A DNA stretch of 64,000 nt from Zobellia barbeyronii (GTDB lineage: Bacteria; Bacteroidota; Bacteroidia; Flavobacteriales; Flavobacteriaceae): assembly GCF_018603515.1 (NCBI RefSeq), contig NZ_JACATN010000002.1:868001-932000 (forward strand), given 5' to 3'. Under the pieces are notes generated by a model. The model did not search any database. It saw only the letters and a program-made list of their open reading frames with translations, and had not been told where the DNA came from. Position numbers and translations under genes: made by a program. Shown here one piece after another: positions 18,653 through 27,933 of the stretch. Every line of letters starts with the position of its first letter. Positions within the stretch are counted from its first letter, which is position 1.

Positions 18653-20149
18653 TTAAAAATTAGGATTCAGAGAGGACTCCGAAGCAGGAAGAGCGTATCG
18701 TTCAGAAATATTGGTAAAAACATTACCTCTTGGTTCTACACCTGCAGGATAGTAATAGTCAACAGGATTAGCTTTTATTTTATTACCATGAGCAGTAATA
18801 ACATCTATTGCACGACCCGTTCTTACCAAATCAAACCATCTTTTGTTTTCAAAAGCGAGTTCCACCCTTCGTTCATTAAAAATTGCTTCACTTAAATCAC
18901 CTGTCGGTTCACCAAGACCAGCACGTGTACGAACTTCATTTAAATAAGGAAGAGCTTCGCCTGCTTTACCTTGTTCTTCCAAAGCTTCTGCTAAGAATAA
19001 CAACACTTCTGAATATCTATATACTGGCCAGTTCATACCATGATTACCATGTAATGCATGTGGCTCAACATATTTTTTAATAATAGGGTAAACACCATCT
19101 TCCCAAAAGCTCTCGCTAATGGTAACGTACATAATGGAAGCATCTTCTCTTAAATCTCCATCTTCATAAGCATCAATAATGTCCGGTGTTGGAATATTGT
19201 TTCCTTCACCGTTTACAGGCTGTGGATTTGACGTTCCCGTAATTGCACCAACTTCTTCTGCAGTAATTGGTCTTGGGAGGAAGTTATATAAAAAGTTGCC
19301 ATTTAAGCCTTCTGCTCCTTCTCTGTATTGAATTTCAAAAACAGACTCCATGTTGTTTTTGTTTTCACTATTTCCGGAGAAAGCATCTTCGTAATTAGGC
19401 ATTAGCATGTATTCATTACTGGCTACAACTGCTTTTAATAAAGTTTCTGCCTCGCTCCATTGCTCACGTACGATATAAACATTAGCCAATAGCGTTTGAG
19501 CAGCGCCCAGCGTTGCTCTACCCGCTTCTTGGTCAGATTTAAGCGGTAACAATCCTATTGCTGCTCTGGCATCTTCAATAATTTGCACATACAGTTCATC
19601 CTCGCTAGAAAGAGGTAAAGCTGCCCCATCACGATCTAATACAGGTTCTAGATGCATAGGCACACTACCGAACAACTGCGCGAGTTCAAAATATGAATAG
19701 GCTCTCAAAAACAATGCCTGTCCTTTTAGGTTTGCTTTGGCTGTTTCATCAAATTCCGCCTCATCAATAGTGGTCAAAATTTGATTGGTCCGAGCAACAA
19801 TCTGATAATACTCCTCATAAATTTGTTTCACCCATCTATTGGCGGTAATACCACCGTCACTAGGTATAGAATGATCTGCAATATCCTCTTGATTGTCCGT
19901 TGCCCCAAAAGCCGTGTTACGAGCAAAATATGTATTATCGGAATGCATTTCTGCTAAATACGGCTTCGCCTGGTCATTAATTAGGCGTAATGGAACATAA
20001 GCTCCGTTTACTGCTTGCGTAAAATCCGTTTCTGTTTTAAAGAACGTAGGAACACTCAAGGAGTCCTCGGGAAATATAGTTAATTCATCATCGCAACTGC
20101 TGACCAAAAAAGTCATCGAGGCTACGATACAATAGAATATCTTTTTCAT
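18653..20149 (-). CDS. SusD-like glycan-binding lipoprotein
   Basis: A 498-residue RagB/SusD family protein. The start chosen is the ATG at 20149 (MKKIFYC), 16 codons inside the longest frame, because it begins the lipoprotein signal with lipobox LVSSC. TPR-like helices follow, including LFLRAYSYFELAQLFG, and the family C-terminus VRTRAGL with NERRVELAFENKRWFDLVRTG. It binds oligosaccharide at the cell surface and forms the lid of the SusC transporter encoded 58 bp upstream. Confidence 0.93.
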   Translation of the reverse strand: MKKIFYCIVASMTFLVSSCDDELTIFPEDSLSVPTFFKTETDFTQAVNGAYVPLRLINDQAKPYLAEMHSDNTYFARNTAFGATDNQEDIADHSIPSDGGITANRWVKQIYEEYYQIVARTNQILTTIDEAEFDETAKANLKGQALFLRAYSYFELAQLFGSVPMHLEPVLDRDGAALPLSSEDELYVQIIEDARAAIGLLPLKSDQEAGRATLGAAQTLLANVYIVREQWSEAETLLKAVVASNEYMLMPNYEDAFSGNSENKNNMESVFEIQYREGAEGLNGNFLYNFLPRPITAEEVGAITGTSNPQPVNGEGNNIPTPDIIDAYEDGDLREDASIMYVTISESFWEDGVYPIIKKYVEPHALHGNHGMNWPVYRYSEVLLFLAEALEEQGKAGEALPYLNEVRTRAGLGEPTGDLSEAIFNERRVELAFENKRWFDLVRTGRAIDVITAHGNKIKANPVDYYYPAGVEPRGNVFTNISERYALPASESSLNPNF

Positions 20150-20207
20150 TTTTTCAGTTTTAAAATTTGTCGAAAGTGAAATATTTTTGGACATCATAGT
20201 TTTTGAT

Positions 20208-23200
20208 TTAAAAGTTTAAGTTTAAACCAAGACTAAATATCCTTGGAACAGGATATCCTGAGATATCAACACCAGAAGCAAGGTTACCACCATCGCCATC
20301 TCCATTGTTCTGCACACTAACTTCAGGGTTTGGACCACCCCAATATTTTGTAAAAATATGCACGTTTTGAATAGACCCATATATTCTAGCAGATTTAAAA
20401 TACTTCTCCAATCCTGGCAAAGTATAACCTAAAGTGATATTTCTAATATTAAAATAAGAAGCATCTGCTACAAAACGATCGTTTATCCAATCTCTTTCTA
20501 TACCGGTAACATTACCACCACCTACAGTAGTACCATAGAAACCATCACCAGGATTTTCAACAGATCTAAAACGATTTTCAACATCTGACAGAAGATTAAA
20601 AACACCATCTAAGTTTGTTGTACTGAACAAGTGCCGTACCAACAATTGATTTCCTTGTGAACCCGTACCCACAACTGAAAAATCAAAATTTCCATATTTA
20701 ATGGTGTTCGTAATCCCATAAGTAAAATCTGGAAAAGGGCTGCCTGTAATGGCGCGATCATCCTCATCACCTCCATTGGTTATAATACCATCTCCATTAA
20801 CATCTACTAATTTAATACTACCAACTGTAGAACGCCCTGGCACCTGTGGTGAACTATCCAAGTCTTGTTGGTTTAGATACACACCATCAGAAACATGACC
20901 ATAAAACTGACCAAAAGGCTCACCTACCTTTGTTATGTGCCATCCACCTGGACCATAAACTCTATCTATACCATCTGCCAAAGCTTCCACTCTATTTCTA
21001 TTAAATGAAATATTAGCGTTGGTTGTCCATTTAAATTTACCTGTAGTATTTACAGTGTTTAAAGCAAACTCATGACCCCAAAAACGAATCTCACCAATAT
21101 TATCACTGAAATTTGAAAACCCAGATTCTTGAGCCACTTGTACGTTATACAATAAGTTTGTGGTATTCTTAGTATAGTAATCATAAACAAAAGACACCCT
21201 ATCGTTAAACAGACTTAAATCTAGTCCAGCATCAAATTGTTTGGTAGTTTCCCAACCCAAGTTTGAATTTGAAAGTGAGTTCACCGCAGAGCCTGGAGCA
21301 AAAGTATCTCCAAAAACTGCATTTACCGTATTGTCTATTAAAGCATACTGTGTATAATTACCAATGTTATTGTTACCTGTTACCCCATAACTACCTCTTA
21401 GTTTAAGTAAAGATATGGTCTCTGAATTTTCTAAGAAAGATTCATCAGAAGCAATCCAACCTGCAGAAACAGATGGAAAAGTACCCCAACGGTTCTCTGA
21501 TCCAAATCTTGAAGAACCGTCGCTACGAATAGAACCTGTTAAAAGGTATTTTCCTTTGTAATTATACGTAAGTCTTGATAAAAAGGAAACTAAACTCCAT
21601 TCCCTTACTTCATCAAAAGTACCATTCCTGTTAATATTAGTCGCCCCTTGTATCGTTGGTAAACGATCATCTGCAAAATCAGACGCCTGTAATCTGTTAC
21701 GGTCTTGACGATATTTCTGATAGGTGAAACCACCTAAGACCGAGAAAGTATGATCACCAATACTTTTATCATATGTAACCGTATTTTCATTCAACCAAGA
21801 AAACGTATTTCGATCGTCCCAAATAGCCTCATTATTAGTAGGTACGGGTCTATTGATTGAATAAGTTGCATTAGTAGGGCTGAAGAATTCATATTGCTCA
21901 TTATATAATTCTGCATTTAAACTAGTTTTAATAGCAAGACCTTCAATAGGTTTATATTCAAGAAAAGCGTTAGATAAAATATTAACACTTGTGGTTTCAT
22001 CTTTAATCCGCTCAGCAGAATTTAACCAGTTAGCATAAGAAAATATATTTCCCGTATCTGCTGGAAATCTATTAAACTCCGTTCTTGTACCATCTGGATT
22101 ATTAATAGGCATAATGGGCCACGTATGCAATGCATTAAACAAAAGACCAGTACCTCTAGTACCATCTGTTCTTGGTACGTTATCAATAATATGGTTGGGT
22201 GCTATATTTAATCCAATACGAACCTTATCGTTTAACTTATATTCCAGGTTTGCCCGAAGTGAATACCGTTTGTAATCCGAACCTAAAACCACACCTTCTT
22301 GATCAAAGAACCCCAAAATAACCGATGTTTTTAGTTTGTCCTTATTAGAAGTGATGCTAAGATTGTAATTGGTCATAGGTGCTGTTCTTAAAAGTGCATC
22401 GTACCAATCATTGGTCTGGCCTTCATATTGAGAAGGATTTTGAAAAATATCTGGAACCGGACTCCCTTGATCTTCATAATACTCCTTTTTGAATTGAGCG
22501 AACTGAACAGCATCCATCATATCAATTCTTCCACGTTGCGGAACACTTTGCATACTGGTGGTCATATTTAGACTTACACTTGTTTCACCAGATTTTCCAC
22601 TTTTGGTAGTAATCAATACAACACCGTTCGCAGCCCTAGAACCATAAAGTGAGGTAGAAGCAGCATCTTTCAGCACCGTAATGTCTTGAATTTCATCTGG
22701 GTTTATAGAATTGATACCTCCAGAAATAGGAAAACCATCTACTACGTATAAAGGATCACTACCACCGGAAACCGATAATTGCCCTCTAATACGTACAGAC
22801 ATACCCTGACCCGGTTTACCCGTAGTCTGGTTAATTTGAACACCCGGAAGTCTACCTTGTATTTTTTGGGTGACCTGCGAAACTGGAATATCAGCAAGCT
22901 CATTGGCTTGGATAGTAGATACCGCACCTGTTACTTGTCGCTTAATTTGGGTGCCGTACCCCACTACAACCACTTCATCTAGAAGTGCTGCATCTTCAGT
23001 CATCGTTACATCTATCTGGCTTTTACCACCTACAGCAACTTCCTGAGCAGTAAAACCTATGTACGTAAATACCAAAATACTATTGGCATTTGGAGCTACA
23101 ATACTGTAGTTCCCGTCAAAATCTGTTACAGACCCAGTAGTTGTACCTTTAACAACTACGTTTACCCCGGGCAAGGCTTGTGAATCATCTGCCGAAATAA

Positions 23201-23303
23201 CTGTACCCGTAACGGTAACGCTTTGTGCCTGCATTGCAAAACCCCATAAGAGGGTAACAACAATTAGAAATCCTTGAGAATTTCTTCGAAATCTTTTTTT
23301 CAT
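20208..23303 (-). CDS. SusC-like TonB-dependent glycan transporter
   Basis: A 1031-residue outer-membrane receptor. A signal peptide (to about 26) is followed by a carboxypeptidase-regulatory-like domain (about 29-115) and the TonB-box region DEVVVVGYGT. A plug domain carries PGVQINQTTGKPGQG and LKDAASTSLYGSRAANGV, and a 22-strand-type barrel ends in LGLNLNF. It imports oligosaccharides bound by SusD. It is first in the susCD unit and has the most elaborate operator array of the locus (23371-23446). Confidence 0.95.
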   Translation of the reverse strand: MKKRFRRNSQGFLIVVTLLWGFAMQAQSVTVTGTVISADDSQALPGVNVVVKGTTTGSVTDFDGNYSIVAPNANSILVFTYIGFTAQEVAVGGKSQIDVTMTEDAALLDEVVVVGYGTQIKRQVTGAVSTIQANELADIPVSQVTQKIQGRLPGVQINQTTGKPGQGMSVRIRGQLSVSGGSDPLYVVDGFPISGGINSINPDEIQDITVLKDAASTSLYGSRAANGVVLITTKSGKSGETSVSLNMTTSMQSVPQRGRIDMMDAVQFAQFKKEYYEDQGSPVPDIFQNPSQYEGQTNDWYDALLRTAPMTNYNLSITSNKDKLKTSVILGFFDQEGVVLGSDYKRYSLRANLEYKLNDKVRIGLNIAPNHIIDNVPRTDGTRGTGLLFNALHTWPIMPINNPDGTRTEFNRFPADTGNIFSYANWLNSAERIKDETTSVNILSNAFLEYKPIEGLAIKTSLNAELYNEQYEFFSPTNATYSINRPVPTNNEAIWDDRNTFSWLNENTVTYDKSIGDHTFSVLGGFTYQKYRQDRNRLQASDFADDRLPTIQGATNINRNGTFDEVREWSLVSFLSRLTYNYKGKYLLTGSIRSDGSSRFGSENRWGTFPSVSAGWIASDESFLENSETISLLKLRGSYGVTGNNNIGNYTQYALIDNTVNAVFGDTFAPGSAVNSLSNSNLGWETTKQFDAGLDLSLFNDRVSFVYDYYTKNTTNLLYNVQVAQESGFSNFSDNIGEIRFWGHEFALNTVNTTGKFKWTTNANISFNRNRVEALADGIDRVYGPGGWHITKVGEPFGQFYGHVSDGVYLNQQDLDSSPQVPGRSTVGSIKLVDVNGDGIITNGGDEDDRAITGSPFPDFTYGITNTIKYGNFDFSVVGTGSQGNQLLVRHLFSTTNLDGVFNLLSDVENRFRSVENPGDGFYGTTVGGGNVTGIERDWINDRFVADASYFNIRNITLGYTLPGLEKYFKSARIYGSIQNVHIFTKYWGGPNPEVSVQNNGDGDGGNLASGVDISGYPVPRIFSLGLNLNF

Positions 23304-23370
23304 AATCTTGAGGTATTTAGTTGAGTTATATAAAATCCTTAAAATTTTGAGCGGAACTTTAAGGGATTAT

Positions 23371-23446
23371 CAAATATATATGGGTGATTCTAAGAACTCA
23401 TCCTGTACCATGCTGTAGTGTCCTGTACTATCCTGTACTACAGGAG
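23371..23446 (-). promoter_or_regulatory. susC promoter with tandem operator array
   Basis: CTGTA occurs at 23403, 23413, 23423 and 23433, a strict 10-bp period, and is followed by an inverted TACAGGA. TCCTGTA-C-TACAGGA at 23431-23445 is a perfect palindrome. The proximal site, CCTGTACCATGCTGT (23402-23416), is 23 nt upstream of a perfect -7 box, TATATTTG (minus strand 23378-23371). Confidence 0.8.
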
Positions 23447-23586
23447 TAACTGCAAAGGCAGAGGTTAATTTGCCGTGGATAATTTTGTTCTATGTTGTTT
23501 GAAATAGAACAACTATATGCTTTCATCAAAAATTTGAATTATCTTTTGGCTCTATAACAGATTCGCTAAAATTAATTTCACATTAA

Positions 23587-24498
23587 ATGAAACTAGCATC
23601 AATAGATATTGGATCTAATGCCATAAGGTTACAGGTTGTTAAGGTTTACGAAGAAGATGATTTAGTCAGCTTTAAGAACCTTCAATTATTACGATTCCCT
23701 TTGCGATTGGGCCACGATGTATTTTCTAAAGGTGAAATATCACAGCCTACAAAAGAGAAGTTTGTTAAGCTAATGAGCACTTTTAAACATTTAATAGACC
23801 TGTATGAAGTGGAAGATTACTACGCCGTTGCCACTTCCGCTATGCGAGAAGCCAGTAATGGGAATGAAGTTAGCAATCAAATCCTGAAAGATGTTGGTAT
23901 GAAAATCAATGTCATTAGCGGCAAGAAGGAGGCGAGCATTTTAAACAAAGCTATTAAGCCTACGTTACAGAATAGAAAGTATGTGCATATTGATGTGGGT
24001 GGCGGTAGTACAGAACTTAATTTACTAGAAGGCGGCAAACTTATACAAAGTAGATCTTTTAAAATAGGATCAGTACGGCAATTAACCGCAAAAGAACGCG
24101 CGGCTGTTTTTGCATCAATGAAAGAATGGCTTCATACCACAAGTTTTTATAAATCAAAAAATATAGTTGGTATTGGTACTGGCGGTAACATTAACAAGCT
24201 CTACGGACTAGCCAACAAGGCTTCAAACATGGCGATTTCTTTTGCCGAATTAAAAGCATTGCGAGCTTATGTAAGTGAGTTCACTTACGAACAACGCATG
24301 TCTATTTTAAAGATGAATCCGGACAGGGCAGATGTTATCATTCCTGCTTCTGAAATTTATTTAAGGGTACTAAAAGAAATGGGAAGTGACCAAATTCTTG
24401 TTCCTAAAGTGGGATTAAAAGATGGTCTTATTTATGAACTTTACGAACAAAGAACTCATAAAAATCTTGACAGAATAGAATACTTGGGTTACCTCTAA
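23587..24498 (+). CDS. Ppx/GppA-family exopolyphosphatase
   Basis: A 303-residue protein with the actin-like ATPase fold of Ppx/GppA. It has SIDIGSNAIRLQV at the N-terminus, AVATSAMREASNG, and the phosphate loop HIDVGGGSTEL. This is the short form (about 300 residues) without the HD-like C-terminal domains of Escherichia coli Ppx. It would hydrolyse polyphosphate or pppGpp in the cytoplasm. It is divergent from susC and convergent with the GntR gene, and I see no link to rhamnose. TAATTTTG at 23480-23487 is a possible -7 box. Confidence 0.88.
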   Translation: MKLASIDIGSNAIRLQVVKVYEEDDLVSFKNLQLLRFPLRLGHDVFSKGEISQPTKEKFVKLMSTFKHLIDLYEVEDYYAVATSAMREASNGNEVSNQILKDVGMKINVISGKKEASILNKAIKPTLQNRKYVHIDVGGGSTELNLLEGGKLIQSRSFKIGSVRQLTAKERAAVFASMKEWLHTTSFYKSKNIVGIGTGGNINKLYGLANKASNMAISFAELKALRAYVSEFTYEQRMSILKMNPDRADVIIPASEIYLRVLKEMGSDQILVPKVGLKDGLIYELYEQRTHKNLDRIEYLGYL

Positions 24499-24521
24499 AT
24501 AATTATTAATAGCGGATTTGA

Positions 24522-25568
24522 TTAAATTGAATTTCTGTCGATAAAATGAAATGGGTTTTTTACTTTCCCTTTTTTCTTGTCCATAATCATGCGGGCCGTT
24601 GTTTCTCCCATCGCTTTAAAATCTGTTGAGATACATGTAATTCCCAGTAACTGTTTTAGAGGCGTATCATTATAGGAAATTACACCTATATCATTTCCTA
24701 GCTCAAATTCCTGGTTCCGTATTTGGTTGACAAGATTCACCAAATCCGACTCGCTTATGGTTATGAATAAATCGCCTTTTTTTAGAATCATGTCATCATA
24801 AATCTCATCCAGCACTTCAAAATCTATGGAGTGCTCGCTACAAAATTTTCTGAATCCGTGTAAAATTCTTTTTGGATAAGGGTAAACCGATTCTTTGGGG
24901 TACGTTATGAACAGTTTTTCATATTTAGAAATCTTACCATAACCTTCTTTTAATGCATTATAAATATCGTTCTCAAAATCCTGATAAATTTCAATATAGT
25001 TCCCTTTAATTTCGGCAACAGGATTATCCATTATGATTAATTTCTCCTTTGGAATTTGATCAATGGCTTTAATTACTTCAGGGGTATAACTGGTATGTTT
25101 TAATTTTTCAGTTTTAAAATGAGGCATGATTACATAGTAATCGTATGCATTCCTATTTTTTTCCAAAAGATTTAGAAAAAGCTCTTCCTCGCAATGGTAA
25201 ATGAAAAGATTTGTGTGCGATTTACCACCAATACTATTTATAAAAGAATTATAAATCCGCATCTTGTACGAACTCAATTTATTGATTAAAAAAAGGATAT
25301 TGACTTTTGAAATTAATTTGGTTCGTGCTATATAATACCCCTTACCTCTTATAGAAATAATAACTTTTCGCTCCCTTAGAATACTATAGGCTTTTTCTAC
25401 CGTATCCCTAGAAAGAAGGTACTCTTCACTAAACATATTTATGGATGGTATTTTATCATCCATCTTTAGATTTCCAGCAGAGATATTATAGATAATCGAG
25501 TCCACAATCTGTCTATATTTGGGTACTCTTGAGTTCTCGTTAATTTTAATAAAATTAAATATATTCAT
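24522..25568 (-). CDS. GntR-family regulator with LacI-type sensor domain
   Basis: A 348-residue regulator. Residues about 10-80 are a GntR winged helix (VPKYRQIVDSIIYNISAG, LLSRDTVEKAYSILRERKVI, IRGKGYYIA). The rest is a periplasmic-binding-protein-like sensor domain (IGVISYNDTPLKQLLGITCISTD, MGETTARMI), as in FucR-type sugar regulators. It is divergent from the rhamnose catabolic operon, so L-rhamnose or a catabolic intermediate is the likely effector. A perfect palindrome covers its own predicted start site (25635-25645). Whether it also binds the shared CCTGTAC operator is open. Confidence 0.85.
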   Translation of the reverse strand: MNIFNFIKINENSRVPKYRQIVDSIIYNISAGNLKMDDKIPSINMFSEEYLLSRDTVEKAYSILRERKVIISIRGKGYYIARTKLISKVNILFLINKLSSYKMRIYNSFINSIGGKSHTNLFIYHCEEELFLNLLEKNRNAYDYYVIMPHFKTEKLKHTSYTPEVIKAIDQIPKEKLIIMDNPVAEIKGNYIEIYQDFENDIYNALKEGYGKISKYEKLFITYPKESVYPYPKRILHGFRKFCSEHSIDFEVLDEIYDDMILKKGDLFITISESDLVNLVNQIRNQEFELGNDIGVISYNDTPLKQLLGITCISTDFKAMGETTARMIMDKKKGKVKNPFHFIDRNSI

Positions 25569-25634
25569 TAGCTGAAGTCTTTATTTTTTCAATTTCAATG
25601 GCCATATAATACAACAATAGTAAAGATGTAATTT

Positions 25635-25645
25635 GGTAATTTACC
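25635..25645. promoter_or_regulatory. Palindrome at the start of the GntR gene transcript
   Basis: GGTAATTTACC is a perfect odd palindrome within the wider TTTGGTAATTTACCCAAA (25632-25649). A -7-like TATTTTG reads on the minus strand just upstream (25652-25646). A dimeric GntR repressor bound here would block its own gene. Confidence 0.45.
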
Positions 25646-25674
25646 CAAAATACACATATTTATTTTTTACCTAA

Positions 25675-25720
25675 GCGGTACAGTACAGGACACAAAGCTT
25701 TATTTCATAATCTACTTTTG
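25675..25720 (+). promoter_or_regulatory. Operator and -7 box of the rhamnose catabolic operon
   Basis: On the minus strand 25689-25675 reads CCTGTACTGTACCGC. TACTTTTG, a perfect -7 box, lies at 25713-25720. The gap is 23 nt as at the other promoters. The -7 box sets the transcript start near 25726 and excludes the upstream TTG at 25718 as the rhaEW start. Confidence 0.8.
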
Positions 25721-25744
25721 CTATCAAACATAATAACCCTTCAA

Positions 25745-27850
25745 ATGAAAAATAAAACACAACAATTCAAGTACGTCGATCATCTTTGGGATGAAAAGAA
25801 AGTAGCAGCACTAGGTGATGACCAAGTGGCTCTATTTCTTTATCGCTCAAATATTCTTGGTGCAGATTTAAGAATAACGAATTATGGTGGTGGAAATACG
25901 AGTTGTAAAACCATTGAAAAAGATCCATTGACCAATGAGGATGTGGAAGTAATGTGGATCAAAGGTTCTGGTGGAGATATTGGTACGTTGACCAAAGCTG
26001 GAATAGCAGGTCTTTATACCGAACGATTAAGAAATTTAAAGAATGTTTACGGTGGTTTAGAAGACGAAGACCGCATGGTGGGTCTTTTTAACCATTGTAT
26101 TTATGACCTGGACAGTAAAGCACCTTCTATTGATACTCCTTTACATGGTTTACTTCCGTTTAAACATATTGACCATTTACACCCAGATGCTTTAATAGCG
26201 GTTGCCGCAGCAAAGGATAGCGAGAAGGTTACCAAAGAGATTTGGGGAGATACAATGGGTTGGGTACCATGGCAACGACCAGGTTTTGATTTGGGTCTTC
26301 AATTAGAAAAATGCCTGAATGACAACCCTGGAATACGTGGGATAGTTTTAGGTAGCCACGGACTTTTTACTTGGGGAGATACTTCTCATGAATGTTACAT
26401 GAACAGTCTTGAAGTCATTGAAACTGCTTCTGAATACATAGAAAAAAAGATTGCCGCTAACGGAAGTGTATTTGGTGGTCAAAAAATAAAAAGTCTTGGT
26501 AAAGAAGAGCGTCTGGATAAAGCTGCTCAACTTATGCCAATGCTAAGAGGCCTCTGTTCTTCTGAAAACAGAATGATCGGACATTTTAATGATAGTGATG
26601 TTGTCCTTGAGTACATAAATAGTAATGACTTAGAGCGCTTAGCGCCTATGGGAACATCATGTCCTGATCACTTTTTGAGAACTAAAATTCAGCCTTTAGT
26701 ATTAAAACTAGATGCTAAAGAAGACCTTTCTGATACAGAAGCCGTTCTTGCCAAATTACGTCCAGCTTTTGAAGAGTACAGAAAAGAATATCAATCCTAT
26801 TATGACAACCATAAACGTGCTAATAGCCCTGCTGTTAGAGATGCTAGTCCGGTCATCATCATCTATCCAGGAGTAGGTATGTTCAGTTTTGCTAAAAACA
26901 AGCAAACTACTCGTGTTGCTAATGAATTTTACGTAAATGCCATTAACGTAATGCGTGGTGCAGAAGCTATTACGGAATACACATCATTGCCAAGACAAGA
27001 AGCTTTTGATATTGAATATTGGTTACTGGAAGAAGCAAAATTACAGCGAATGCCAAAAGAAAAACCTTTATCCCGTAAAGTAGCATTGGTTACCGGTGCA
27101 GGTGGTGGTATAGGCAAAGCTATTGCAGATAAATTGGCCGAAGAAGGTGCCAATGTTGTATTGACGGATATTGTTGAAGATAGATTAAAAGAAGGCGTCG
27201 CTACATATGCTAGAGATGTTGCTAGCTATGCCGTTTGTGATGTAACAAAAAGTGAATCTGTTGCAGCTGCTTATAAAAAGGCTTGTTTGGAATTTGGTGG
27301 TGTAGACATCGTTGTTCACAGTGCCGGTCTTGCCATTTCCAAACCTTTAGAGGATACTACGGAGAAAGATTGGGATATTCTTCAGAACGTCCTTGTAAAA
27401 GGACAATTTGAGCTAGCGAAACAAGCAGTAGCTGTCATGCGTAAACAAAGCTTGGGTGGTGATTTTATCAGCATTGCTAGTAAAAATGGTTTGGTTTCAG
27501 GTCCAAATAATGTAGCTTATGGAACAGCAAAAGCTGCCCAACAACACATGGCTCGTTTATTAGCTGCAGAATTAGGCGGTGATAAAATACGTGTGAATAC
27601 AGTTAATCCTGATGGGGTTATTGTAGGAAGCAAAATATGGGAAGGTGATTGGGCCGAAGGTCGTGCCAAAGCATACGGAATTACAGTAGAAGAGCTTCCT
27701 GCCCATTACGCAAAGCGTAACCTTTTAAATGAAATTATTTATCCTAAAGATATTGCCGATGGGGTCTTTGCCTGTGTTGGTGTATTGAATAAGACGACAG
27801 GAAATATTATTAATGTAGATGGCGGTATGGCCAATGCATTTGTACGATAG
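25745..27850 (+). CDS. rhaEW: Bifunctional rhamnulose-1-phosphate aldolase / lactaldehyde dehydrogenase
   Basis: A 701-residue two-domain enzyme. The N-terminal class II aldolase part (about 1-420) has GGGNTSCK, the zinc-binding HIDHLH and GSHGLFTWG. The C-terminal short-chain dehydrogenase has TGAGGGIG and the catalytic pair in SIASKNG and YGTAK. It splits rhamnulose-1-phosphate to DHAP and L-lactaldehyde and oxidises the latter to L-lactate, as established for RhaEW proteins. The ATG at 25745 was chosen over the TTG at 25718, which lies inside the -7 box. First gene of the rhamnose operon. Confidence 0.92.
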   Translation: MKNKTQQFKYVDHLWDEKKVAALGDDQVALFLYRSNILGADLRITNYGGGNTSCKTIEKDPLTNEDVEVMWIKGSGGDIGTLTKAGIAGLYTERLRNLKNVYGGLEDEDRMVGLFNHCIYDLDSKAPSIDTPLHGLLPFKHIDHLHPDALIAVAAAKDSEKVTKEIWGDTMGWVPWQRPGFDLGLQLEKCLNDNPGIRGIVLGSHGLFTWGDTSHECYMNSLEVIETASEYIEKKIAANGSVFGGQKIKSLGKEERLDKAAQLMPMLRGLCSSENRMIGHFNDSDVVLEYINSNDLERLAPMGTSCPDHFLRTKIQPLVLKLDAKEDLSDTEAVLAKLRPAFEEYRKEYQSYYDNHKRANSPAVRDASPVIIIYPGVGMFSFAKNKQTTRVANEFYVNAINVMRGAEAITEYTSLPRQEAFDIEYWLLEEAKLQRMPKEKPLSRKVALVTGAGGGIGKAIADKLAEEGANVVLTDIVEDRLKEGVATYARDVASYAVCDVTKSESVAAAYKKACLEFGGVDIVVHSAGLAISKPLEDTTEKDWDILQNVLVKGQFELAKQAVAVMRKQSLGGDFISIASKNGLVSGPNNVAYGTAKAAQQHMARLLAAELGGDKIRVNTVNPDGVIVGSKIWEGDWAEGRAKAYGITVEELPAHYAKRNLLNEIIYPKDIADGVFACVGVLNKTTGNIINVDGGMANAFVR

Positions 27851-27880
27851 TTAGTTCTGAGTTAGTTAGTTTGTTTTTTT

Positions 27881-27912
27881 TACTTCCATGGGTCGTTTAA
27901 CCCATGGAAGTA
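27881..27912 (+). repeat. 13-bp perfect hairpin between rhaEW and rhaI
   Basis: TACTTCCATGGGT (27881-27893) pairs perfectly with 27900-27912, leaving a 6-nt loop, and is followed by TTTTT. It looks like an attenuator or partial terminator inside the operon. It covers the first possible ATG of rhaI (27904), which argues for a start further downstream. Confidence 0.7.
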
Positions 27913-27933
27913 TTTTTCAAAATGAAATACTTT

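Noticed and set aside
23431-23475. The palindromic operator as a site for the Ppx/GppA gene
   Set aside because: Counting 23 nt toward that gene gives no TAnnTTTG box.
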